In this document: positions 53,830 through 64,000 of the stretch, one piece after another
Numbering within the stretch: position 1 is the stretch's first letter
Layout: each line of letters starts with the position of its first letter
Program-made: the position numbers and the translations under genes
DNA from: Heligmosomoides polygyrus polygyrus
Taxonomy: Eukaryota; Nematoda; Chromadorea; Rhabditida; Heligmosomidae
DNA length: 64,000 nucleotides
Reading direction: 5' to 3'
NCBI GenBank assembly: GCA_947396885.1
Contig: OX377206.1
Location: 50,513,631-50,577,630 of the forward strand
The notes under the pieces: model-generated
Told to the model about the DNA's origin: nothing
Seen by the model: the letters and a program-made list of their open reading frames with translations, nothing else
Database searches by the model: none

Positions 53830-55085
53830 GAAAAGGTTCCCAACTCGTGGTGAGCTTTTGCGATACTATTTTGTCAATGTGTAGGGCCCTGTGAGCGGAG
53901 TCTATGACCACAGTTAGTTTTTGCTGAACGCCTTTCTAAAGACCTGAAAAGGAGGCCTGAAAGCGTGGGCGCAGCTACCATCAACCTCTATGACACCCCA
54001 CGAGATGTGCCTCGGTGGCGCAGTCGCTAGGAGTGCCGCCTCGTAGGTGCACACCGGCGGGCTTTTCAGATCGAGTCCGAGTGCTACCGAAATTTTGTAC
54101 GTATTATTCTGTTATTATTACGCTTTCTCATAATCATAGGGGTCAATTTTAGACATCAATGCTTACAACAAAACAAGGCTGTGTATGTGCGCCTTCATAT
54201 TTGCTGGTTTTTCAACTATTCATATCTGTACCACACCATATCATACCGTATCAGGACACCGTAATTGCATGCAAATACGCTTATATTGAAAGTAAAAAGG
54301 GCACCACCCTTGACTTTTCTTTTGATTGCAGATTATAGGCCAGGCCTACCAGCAGTTCTATGGTGTTTCGGCCGTGTCTGTCATACGTGTGGGTGGCAGC
54401 TGGTTACGTTGATGTTCATCCAGTACCCTTCTCTACACCCAAAGATTACGCGTTCAACGAAGAAGAATTGACCATTCTTTGCCAAGGAGAGGATTGCTCC
54501 TCACTGGCTTTTGTAAGATGCTCTATTGTGACACGCACTTGTGTTTTATATGTTTTATAGCTTTGCACTATAGCTGTTGAATAAAAGGAAGATAATAAGT
54601 ATAGGACTTTTTATTTAATAATATGTAAGACTAGAATAGATTTCCAGAATAGATTTCCAAAAAAATGATATGGTGCAGATATGAATAGTTGAAAAACAAG
54701 CACATATGAAAGCGCAAACAGACAGCCTTGGTTTGTTGTAAGCATTGATAGTCTAAAATTGCCCCTGTCATCATGAGAAAGCGTTATAACAACAAATATA
54801 ATAGGTGCGAAAATATGGACATCACCCGGACCCGAACTGGAAAGCCCAACGGTGTGCTCCTACGAAGCGGCACTCCTACCGACAGTGCCACCGAGGCACA
54901 TCTCAGGAGCTGTCGTAGGGATTGAAGAGTGTTGCGCAAACATCTTCACATCTCTTTTTTAGGTTTTTAAAAATGCATTCAGCAAAAACTGACTGTGGTT
55001 CTGGACTCCGCTTACAGAAACCTACACCCTGTCAAAAAAGCATCACAAAAGCTCACCATGAGTTGGGAACCTTTCCTTGTAAGGA
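53830..55085. repeat. Inverted SINE pair around an orphan exon
   Basis: The left SINE (+) has TGGCGCAGTCGC at 54,012 and the upstream phrase GGTGAGCTTTTGCGATACTA. The right SINE (-) has the complement at ~54,890 and ~55,040-55,060. Phrases pair over ~480 bp per arm, including gtatgtgcgccttcatattt near 54,182 and its complement near 54,700. The ~300-bp centre holds the exon below. Confidence 0.65.
54332..54512 (+). pseudogene. Orphan exon candidate with splice sites and poly(A) signal
   Basis: TTTTGATTGCAG at 54320-54331 is a good nematode acceptor, and GTAAGA at 54513 a good donor. The 181-bp interval encodes, in one frame, AGYVDVHPVPFSTPKDYAF then NEEELTILCQGEDCSSLAF, with a TAG near its start. 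Another frame reads QAYQQFYGVSAVSVIRVGG upstream. AATAAA follows at 54580-54585. The protein is not recognised. A captured or decaying host exon is plausible. Confidence 0.3.
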
Positions 55086-55724
55086 CCGAATATGACAGTA
55101 GAAGCAGACCCAACACCACGTTGTAAAAATACCTTGAAATCTATTGTTTTGCGCTGCAGTTGTCCGAGAACGCATGTATCAATCTCTCAAAGTACCTTTA
55201 CCCATCCACAGCACAAAGTGATGTTTGACATTGTCTGTGTTCCTTATTTTGAATTGTTGGGTTATTATGTTTGTTTGTTATTTTGTTTACTGTTCTTTGG
55301 GGTCGGTTGATTCCGGCTATACGACAATTCCTTTGACCTTCAGCCCAGGATAGTGCAACTATTGATAAATAGATTGTCATTACTACGCACAAGAGGGTTT
55401 TAAATAATCAGCTTAGGGGCCTAACACTAGCTGTGTACTGTATCTCTGGATAAAGCGTTCGGCTATTGAGTGGTGTAGCAAGAATATTGGGATATACGCA
55501 AAATAATCGCTTGAATACTTGTTAGGGTTTTGCAGAAACTTTTTCTCAGGCTAGCCGCCGGAATACGAGTTGCCTGAAACTTTATTAAAGAGACAGATTC
55601 GCCGTTCGTTAACGAGACAAGTTCATTTCACTTAGAGCTTTTGGTTACTCTCATTTTCTTGTCAGTGTCTTACTGGCGCACTGCAGAACAAGGAGAAAAA
55701 GACATAAATGTATGTGGGTAATAC
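55086..55724. other. No recognisable gene
   Basis: Short frames only. Confidence 0.35.
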
Positions 55725-55900
55725 CTGCTCTGCAGCTGTTGTTGCACATGCTGCTGTCTAAGGGCAAGGAATGCGATGAAATTCTCTGATGACAGGGGCA
55801 TGCTCGGCATTACTCCGTTTGACGACGTAGTGGTCAACGATGATGTAAGTTCAGATTGTGGAGCTGTAGTTGAACTGATTCTGCAACCGCCCCGAGTCAT
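55725..55900 (-). CDS. Possible first exon of an unidentified gene
   Basis: From an ATG at 55900 the frame reads a Ser/Thr-rich segment (SELTSSLTTTSSNGVMPSMP), then ENFIAFLALRQQHVQQQLQS, and meets a donor CAG/GTATTA at 55725. Composition is ordinary for a regulatory protein N-terminus. There is no repeat signature and no homologue I can name. Upstream or downstream exons were not found; the satellite begins 1 kb upstream. Confidence 0.3.
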
Positions 55901-56689
55901 GTTAAAAAAGAGAACTTGTGGGAGGTTCTAATAACAGTCAGCTACCCTGCGTCGTTGTGAAAGGCTATGAGTTCTTCATACCACGGTGGACGGAGCAGGC
56001 GCACACTCGCGCGCGACAGAACAGAGTCGGATTCGGATGATGTAACTCGCACCTGAAACTATATCGTGCTCAACAGTATGATGTCAACACACATTTCCTG
56101 CATTGAAACAGAGCAGACGGAAGAACCACATGCTAAGCACTGATTCACTTCCTTGATAGCTGAAAAGGGCGTACAAGCTCTGGCATAACACAGGCCGCCC
56201 TTATCCCTTTCACGACATGCGCGATTTTCACGTGACCGCCGCGAAGGCCCAAGCATGGGGTGCGAGAATCGCATGGGGAGGTTGTACTTTGGTTCAGGTT
56301 GGAGAGAGGGTCGTACTTTGATTTGGTGTCTAATACAAAATTCCTCGGAGGGATCGTTCTTTTGCAAGTATTGCAAGCAAAGGTCTGCAAATAATAAATT
56401 TATTATTATTATTACAAGTGCTCCGTCACGCCCATCGGCGCGCTTCGCACTTGCGCGCTTCGGGCGATGTTGCAGTATCACTAAGCTAAGGAAATCACAT
56501 CAAACTAGCTGCTCTACTTGCACAGCTTTTTCATCTACTTAGAAGTACAAAGGGCTTGCAATACGTACAGTATATAGTATGATAGGGCGATATAGGTATT
56601 GGTTTCTCAACTGGTCCTCCCTTACTGAAACGGTCCCCATTACTGGTACTGGTCCCCTCAGTGATCTCCCCTTGGCGGACGACGTCTTT
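55901..56689. other. Unassigned region; AT-repeat and overlapping frames
   Basis: Minus frames of 140 and 81 codons overlap at 56,059-56,481 in different frames, with no domain. (TTATTA)n lies at ~56,395-56,410, and 'cgcttcgcacttgcgcgctt' at ~56,440-56,460 recurs from 20,395-20,415 (dispersed repeat). Confidence 0.35.
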
Positions 56690-56916
56690 GGCACGCCTTC
56701 TGAGTCCCAGAACTTCAGATTCGTGTTCAGCGACCTCGACTACTCCCAGGGCTAAAGTCTTCAAGCAGGTAGAAGACGTCTGGGCATTTTCCGCTATTTT
56801 CCCGCGAAGTAGTTTGATCAGTATCGATTGACAGTGATAAATGCTTCAAACACGGACTTCAGATTCGTGTTCAGCGACCTTAACCGCCCCAGGGCTCAAG
56901 TTTCCAGGCAGGTAGA
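56690..56916. repeat. Dispersed repeat units bordering the satellite
   Basis: Two units of 'gattcgtgttcagcgacct' with 'ccagggct-aagt' and 'aggcaggtagaag', related to the tandem block at 22,590-22,924. The satellite starts directly after the second. Confidence 0.65.
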
Positions 56917-59900
56917 AGAAGGATCATTAAAAACTCAAGAGCTCTCATATTCACGGGACAATTCCTTGATTTTAGCTTGTTAATGGTGATTGTCTCTATC
57001 GCTTTCTTCGGCCACATGACATAGTGTGACATGACTATCGTCTTCAGGTACTTCTTCAAGAGCGTCCTCCGCAACCGACGTATCTGTGAACACCGTCAAT
57101 GAGAATCAGACCATTAAACGGTCAATAGCTCTCATTTTTGCGGGACAATTCTTTGAAGTCAGTTTGTTCATGATGACTGTGTTTATCGCTTTCTTCGGCC
57201 ACATGACATAGTGTGACATGACTGTCGTCTTCAGGTACTTCCTCAAGAACGAACTTTGCAATTGACGTATCTTTGAACACCGTCAGACGTCAATGAGAAT
57301 CGGATCATTAGCCATCATTAGTATGGTTTTTATGTCTATCACTTTCTTCGGCTTCACAAGATAGTGTGATATGACTGCCGTCTTCAGGAACTTCCTCAAG
57401 AAAAAACTTTGCAATTGACGTATCTTTGAACAACGTCAATGAGAATCGGATAATTAAACAATCAAGAGCTCTCATTTTTCCGGGACAATTCCTTGATTTT
57501 AGCTTGTTAATGGTGATTGTGTTTATCGATTTCTTCGGCAACACCACATAGTGTGACATGACTGCCGTCTTTAGGAACTTCCCCAAGAACGAACTTTGCA
57601 ATTGACGTATCTTTGAACAACGTCAATGAGAATCGGATCATTAACCAGTCAAGAGCTCTCACTTTTTGCGTGAAAATTCTTTGATTTCTGCTTCTTCATG
57701 GTGATTGGGTTTATCGTTTTCTTCGGCCACATGACATAGTGTGACATGACTGTCGTCTTCAGGTACTTCCTCAAGAACGAACTTTGCAATTGACGTATCT
57801 TTGAACACCGTCAGACGTCAATGAGAATCGGATCATTAGCCATCATTAGTACGGTTTTTATGTCTACCAGTTTCTTCGGCTTCACAAGATAGTGTGATAT
57901 GACTGTCGTCTTCAGGTACTTCCTCAAGAACGAACTTTGCAATTGACGTATCTTTGAACAACGTCAATGAGAATCGGATAATTAAACAATCAAGAGCTCT
58001 CATTTTTCCGGGACAATTCCTTGATTTTAGCTTGTTAATGGTGATTGTGTTTATCGATTTCTTCGGCCACATGACATAGTGTGACATGACTGCCGTCTTC
58101 AGGAACTTCCTCAAGAACGAACTTTGCAAATAACGTATCTTTTAACAACGTCAATGAGAATCGGATCATTAACCAGTCAAGAGCTCTCATTTTTTCGGGA
58201 CAATTGTTTGATTTCAGCTTGTTAATGGTGATTGCGTTTATTGATTTCTTCGGCAACATCATATAGTGTGACATGACTGTCGTCTTTAGGAACTTCCTCA
58301 AGAACGATCTTCACAATCCACATATCTCACAACACCGTCAGACGTCACACTGAGGCAGATCACTAGAAGGATCGAAACTACTATGCCTTCAGGTACTTCC
58401 TCAAGAACGAACTTTGCAATTGACGTATCTTTGAACAACGTCAATGAGGATCGGATCAATAACAGCCAAGCGCTATCATTTTTCCGGGACAATTCATTGA
58501 TTTCAGCTTGTTAATGGTAATTGTGTTTAACGATTTCTTCGGCAACATCACATAGTGTGACATGACTGTCTCTTTAGGAATTTCCTCAAGAACGATCTTC
58601 ACAATCCACATGTCTCACAACACCGCCAGACGTCACACTGAGACAGATCACTAGAAGGATCGAAACTACTATTTTGACAGGATAGCTATTCCGCGTGAGC
58701 TTGTATGGTTTTTATGTCTATCAGTTTCTTCGGTCGCACAAGATAGTGTGACATGACTATCGTATTCAGGTACTTCCTCAAGAACGACCTCCGCAATCGA
58801 CGTATCTGTGAACACCGACAATGAGAATCGGATCATTAACCAGTCAAGAGCTCTCACTTTTTTCGTGAAAATTCTTTGATTTCACCTTGTTAATGGTAAT
58901 TGTCTTTATCGAATTCTTCGGCAACATCACATAGTGTGACATGACTGTCGTCTTTAAGAACTTCCTCTAGAACGACATCCGCAATCGACGTATCTGTGAA
59001 CACCGTCAGTTGTCAATGAGAATCGGATCATTAGCCATCATTAGTACGGTTTTTATGTCTACCAGTTTCTTCGGCTTCACAAGATAGTGTGATATGACTG
59101 TCGTCTTCAGGTACTTCCTCAAGAACGAACTTTGCAATTGACGTATCTTTGAACAACGTCAATGAGAATCGGATAATTAAACAATCAAGAGCTCTCATTT
59201 TTCCGGGACAATTCCTTGATTTTAGCTTGTTAATGGTGATTGTGTTTATCGATTTCTTCGGCAACACCACATAGTGTGATATGACTGTCGTCTTCAGGTA
59301 CTTCCTCAAGAACGAACTTTGCAATTGACGTATCTTTGAACAACGTCAATGAGAATCGGATATTAAACAATCAAGAGCTCTCATTTTTCCGGGACAATTC
59401 CTTGATTTTAGCTTGTTAATGGTGATTGTGTTTATCGATTTCTTCGGCAACACCACATAGTGTGACATGACTGCCGTCTTTAGGAACTTCCCCAAGAACG
59501 AACTTTGCAATTGACGTATCTTTGAACAACGTCAATGAGAATCGGATCATTAACCAGTCAAGAGCTCTCATTTTTTCGGGACAATTCTTTGATATCAGCT
59601 TGTTCCTGGTGACTGGGTTTATCGGTTTCTTCGGCCACATGACATAGTGTGACATGACTGTCGTCTTCGGGTACTTCCTCAAGAACGAACATTGCAATTG
59701 ACGTATCTTTGAACAACGTCAATGAGGATCGGATCAATAACAGCCAAGCGCTTTCATTTTTCCGGGACAATTCATTGATTTCAGCTTGTTAATGGTAATT
59801 GTGTTTAACGATTTCTTCGGCAACATCACATAGTGTGACATGACTGTCTCTTTAGGAATTTCCTCAAGAACGATCTTCACAATCCACATGTCTCACAACA

Positions 59901-62900
59901 CCGCCAGACGTCACACTGAGACAGATCACTAGAAGGATCGAAACTACTATTTTGACAGGATAGCTATTCCGCGTGAGCTTGTATGGTTTTTATGTCTATC
60001 AGTTTCTTCGGTCGCACAAGATAGTGTGACATGACTATCGTATTCAGGTACTTCCTCAAGAACGACCTCCGCAATCGACGTATCTGTGAACACCGACAAT
60101 GAGAATCGGATCATTAACCAGTCAAGAGCTCTCACTTTTTGCGTGAAAATTCTTTGATTTCTGCTTCTTCATGGTGATTGGGTTTATCGGTTTCTTCGGC
60201 CACATGACATAGTGTGACATGACTGTCGTCTTCAGGTACTTCCTCAAGAACGAACTTTGCAATTGACGTATCTTTGAACACCGTCAGACGTCAATGAGAA
60301 TCGGATCATTAGCCATCATTAGTACGGTTTTTATGTCTACCAGTTTCTTCGGCTTCACAAGATAGTGTGATATGACTGTCGTCTTCAGGTACTTCCTCAA
60401 GAACGAACTTTGCAATTGACGTATCTTTGAACAACGTCAATGAGAATCGGATAATTAAACAATCAAGAGCTCTCATTTTTCCGGGACAATTCCTTGATTT
60501 TAGCTTGTTAATGGTGATTGTGTTTATCGATTTCTTCGGCAACACCACATAGTGTGATATGACTGTCGTCTTCAGGTGCTTCCTCAAGAACGAACTTTGC
60601 AATTGACGTATCTTTGAACAACGTCAATGAGAATCGGATAATTAAACAATCAAGAGCTCTCATTTTTCCGGGACAATTCCTTGATTTTAGCTTGTTAATG
60701 GTGATTGTGTTTATCGATTTCTTTGGCAACACCACATAGTGTGACATGACTGCCGTCTTTAGGAACTTCCCCAAGAACGAACTTTGCAATTGACGTATCT
60801 TTGAACAACGTCAATGAGAATCGGATCATTAACCAGTCAAGAGCTCTCATTTTTTCGGGACAATTCTTTGATATCAGCTTGTTCCTGGTGACTGGGTTTA
60901 TCGGTTTCTTCGGCCACATGACATAGTGTGACATGACTGTCGTCTTCAGGTACTTCCTCAAGAACGAACTTTGCAAATAACGTATCTTTTAACAACGTCA
61001 ATGAGAATCGGATCATTAACCAGTCAAGAGCTCTCATTTTTTCGGGGCAGTTGTTTGATTTCAGCTTGTTAATGGTGATTGTGTTTATTGATTTCTTCGG
61101 CAACATCATATAGTGTGACATGACTGTCGTCTTTAGGAACTTCCTCAAGAACGATCTTCACAATCCACATATCTCACAACACCGTCAGACGTCACACTGA
61201 GGCAGATCACTAGAAGGATCGAAACTACTATGTCTTCAGGTACTTCCTCAAGAACGAACTTTGCAATTGACGTATCTTTGAACAACGTCAATGAGGATCG
61301 GATCAATAACAGCCAAGCGCTTTCATTTTTCCGGGACAATTCATTGATTTCAGCTTGTTAATGGTAATTGTGTTTAACGATTTCTTCGGCAACATCACAT
61401 AGTGTGACATGACTGTCTCTTTAGGAATTTCCTCAAGAACGATCTTCACAATCCACATGTCTCACAACACCGCCAGACGTCACACTGAGACAGATCACTA
61501 GAAGGATCGAAACTACTATTTTGACAGGATAGCTATTCCGCGTGAGCTTGTATGGTTTTTATGTCTATCAGTTTCTTCGGTCGCACAAGATAGTGTGACA
61601 TGACTATCGTATTCAGGTACTTCCTCAAGAACGACCTCCGCAATCGACGTATCTGTGAACACCGACAATGAGAATCGGATCGTTAACCAGTCAAGAGCTC
61701 TCACTTTTTTCGTGAAAATTCTTTGATTTCACCTTGTTAATGGTAATTGTCTTTATCGAATTCTTCGGCAACATCACATAGTGTGACATGACTGTCGTCT
61801 TTAAGAACTTCCTCTAGAACGACATCCGCAATCGACGTATCTGTGAACACCGTCAGTTGTCAATGAGAATCGGATCATTAACCAGTCAAGAGCTCTCACT
61901 TTTTGCGTGAAAATTCTTTGATTTCTACTTCTTCATGGTGATTGTCTTTATCGAATTCTTCGGCCACATGACATAGTGTGACATGACTGCCGTCTTTAGG
62001 AACTTCCCCAAGAACGAACTTTGCAATTGACGTATCTTTGAACAACGTCAATGAGAATCGGATCATTAACCAGTCAAGAGCTCTCATTTTTTCGGGACAA
62101 TTCTTTGATATCAGCTTGTTCCTGGTGACTGGGTTTATCGGTTTCTTCGGCCACATGACATAGTGTGACATGACTGTCGTCTTCGGGTACTTCCTCAAGA
62201 ACGAACATTGCAATTGACGTATCTTTGAACAACGTCAATGAGGATCGGATCAATAACAGCCAAGCGCTTTCATTTTTCCGGGACAATTCATTGATTTCAG
62301 CTTGTTAATGGTAATTGTGTTTAACGATTTCTTCGGCAACATCACATAGTGTGACATGACTGTCTCTTTAGGAACTTCCTCAAGAACGATCTTCACAATC
62401 CACATGTCTCACAACACCGCCAGACGTCACACTGAGACAGATCACTAGAAGGATCGAAACTACTATTTTGACAGGATAGCTATTCCGCGTGAGCTTGTAT
62501 GGTTTTTATGTCTATCAGTTTCTTCGGTCGCACAAGATAGTGTGACATGACTATCGTATTCAGGTACTTCCTCAAGAACGACCTCCGCAATCGACGTATC
62601 TGTGAACACCGACAATGAGAATCGGATCATTAACCAGTCAAGAGCTCTCACTTTTTGCGTGAAAATTCTTTGATTTCTGCTTCTTCATGGTGATTGGGTT
62701 TATCGGTTTCTTCGGCCACATGACATAGTGTGACATGACTGTCGTCTTCAGGTACTTCCTCAAGAACGAACTTTGCAATTGACGTATCTTTGAACACCGT
62801 CAGACGTCAATGAGAATCGGATCATTAGCCATCATTAGTACGGTTTTTATGTCTACCAGTTTCTTCGGCTTCACAAGATAGTGTGATATGACTGTCGTCT

Positions 62901-64000
62901 TCAGGTACTTCCTCAAGAACGAACTTTGCAATTGACGTATCTTTGAACAACGTCAATGAGAATCGGATAATTAAACAATCAAGAGCTCTCATTTTTCCGG
63001 GACAATTCCTTGATTTTAGCTTGTTAATGGTGATTGTGTTTATCGATTTCTTCGGCAACACCACATAGTGTGATATGACTGTCGTCTTCAGGTGCTTCCT
63101 CAAGAACGAACTTTGCAATTGACGTATCTTTGAACAACGTCAATGAGAATCGGATAATTAAACAATCAAGAGCTCTCATTTTTCCGGGACAATTCCTTGA
63201 TTTTAGCTTGTTAATGGTGATTGTGTTTATCGATTTCTTTGGCAACACCACATAGTGTGACATGACTGCCGTCTTTAGGAACTTCCCCAAGAACGAACTT
63301 TGCAATTGACGTATCTTTGAACAACGTCAATGAGAATCGGATCATTAACCAGTCAAGAGCTCTCATTTTTTCGGGACAATTCTTTGATATCAGCTTGTTC
63401 CTGGTGACTGGGTTTATCGGTTTCTTCGGCCACATGACATAGTGTGACATGACTGTCGTCTTCAGGTACTTCCTCAAGAACGAACTTTGCAAATAACGTA
63501 TCTTTTAACAACGTCAATGAGAATCGGATCATTAACCAGTCAAGAGCTCTCATTTTTTCGGGGCAGTTGTTTGATTTCAGCTTGTTAATGGTGATTGTGT
63601 TTATTGATTTCTTCGGCAACATCATATAGTGTGACATGACTGTCGTCTTTAGGAACTTCCTCAAGAACGATCTTCACAATCCACATATCTCACAACACCG
63701 TCAGACGTCACACTGAGGCAGATCACTAGAAGGATCGAAACTACTATGTCTTCAGGTACTTCCTCAAGAACGAACTTTGCAATTGACGTATCTTTGAACA
63801 ACGTCAATGAGGATCGGATCAATAACAGCCAAGCGCTTTCATTTTTCCGGGACAATTCATTGATTTCAGCTTGTTAATGGTAATTGTGTTTAACGATTTC
63901 TTCGGCAACATCACATAGTGTGACATGACTGTCTCTTTAGGAATTTCCTCAAGAACGATCTTCACAATCCACATGTCTCACAACACCGCCAGACGTCACA
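56917..64000. repeat. ~187-bp satellite array with 2,516-bp higher-order repeat
   Basis: About 35-40 monomers are marked by GTGTGACATGACTGTCGTCT-type phrases, mostly 184-189 bp apart. There are shorter (~153-160 bp) and longer (~290 bp) variants. 59,455-61,484 recurs almost identically at 61,971-64,000, offset 2,516 bp. The array leaves the window. On the minus strand each unit gives short open frames (60-105 codons) with a Glu/Asp/Lys-rich stretch after SIAKFVLEEVPEDDSHVTLC, but 187 is not a multiple of 3. The same DNA is read in different frames in successive units and stops recur in every unit, so I treat it as non-coding. Confidence 0.9.

Noticed and set aside
56880..63855. Thirty-odd minus-strand ORFs of 60-105 codons as a gene family
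   Set aside because: They overlap in different frames, each monomer has recurrent stops, and the 187-bp period is not a multiple of three.
56917..64000. CRISPR-like array
   Set aside because: Repeat units are ~187 bp with no short conserved repeat/unique spacer alternation, and the genome is eukaryotic.

Overview
The window comes from a nematode genome, and I see no intact host protein-coding gene in it. Three things point to a nematode: a near-exact 22-nt SL1 spliced-leader sequence (twice, inside LTRs), BEL/Pao retroelements primed by tRNA-Gly with one carrying a phlebovirus-Gc-like env (the class known from Ascaris Tas and C. elegans Cer7), and CR1-like non-LTR elements. Almost everything recognisable is transposon-derived, often nested, and damaged by frameshifts.

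Layout. 1-2.4 kb: GC-rich repeat end, a foldback element and short dispersed repeats. 2.36-4.37 kb: 5'-truncated CR1-like retrotransposon (-). 4.4-7.4 kb: repeats with pol III B-box-like cores and hairpins. 7,408-15,272: complete BEL/Pao element (BEL-1, -) with ~200-bp TG..CA LTRs, a 5-bp CAGCT target duplication, tRNA-Gly primer site, gag, protease, RT, RNase H, integrase and a 3' zinc-knuckle ORF; a mariner element sits inside its RT. 15.28-18.06 kb: large foldback element. 18.3-23.2 kb: B-box repeats, a Ty3/gypsy RT scrap, microsatellites, tandem minirepeats and a 727-bp Tc1/mariner-type element with 27-bp TIRs. 23,268-34,656: second BEL/Pao element (BEL-2, -) with truncated gag, pol, env-like glycoprotein and a long 3' coiled-coil/zinc-knuckle ORF. 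It is interrupted by an AT-rich insert bearing a Penelope-like RT and by tRNA-derived SINEs. 35-38.4 kb: repeats and GC-rich MITEs. 38.41-42.3 kb: nearly complete CR1-like element (-) with ORF1 and ORF2. 43.7-46.2 kb: inverted-repeat region with a possible PHD-like fragment. 46.2-55.1 kb: tRNA-derived SINEs around a composite piggyBac element (TTAA-flanked, 47,300-49,449) that holds a GC-rich element and a transposase scrap, then an orphan exon. 55.7 kb: possible exon. 56.92 kb to the window end: a ~187-bp satellite with a 2,516-bp higher-order period.

Most notable: the last ~100 bp (R-U5) of both BEL-2 LTRs reads as a spliced-leader RNA. It has a 22-nt SL1 sequence (21/22 in each LTR, at different mismatch positions, so the ancestor was probably exact), then a GT donor, an Sm-like U-run and a 3' stem, and the tRNA-Gly primer site follows directly. 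Consensus splice acceptors lie just upstream of the env and 3'-ORF start codons but not of gag. I infer that the element's transcripts begin with an SL1 leader that can be spliced onto its downstream genes, imitating host trans-spliced mRNAs.
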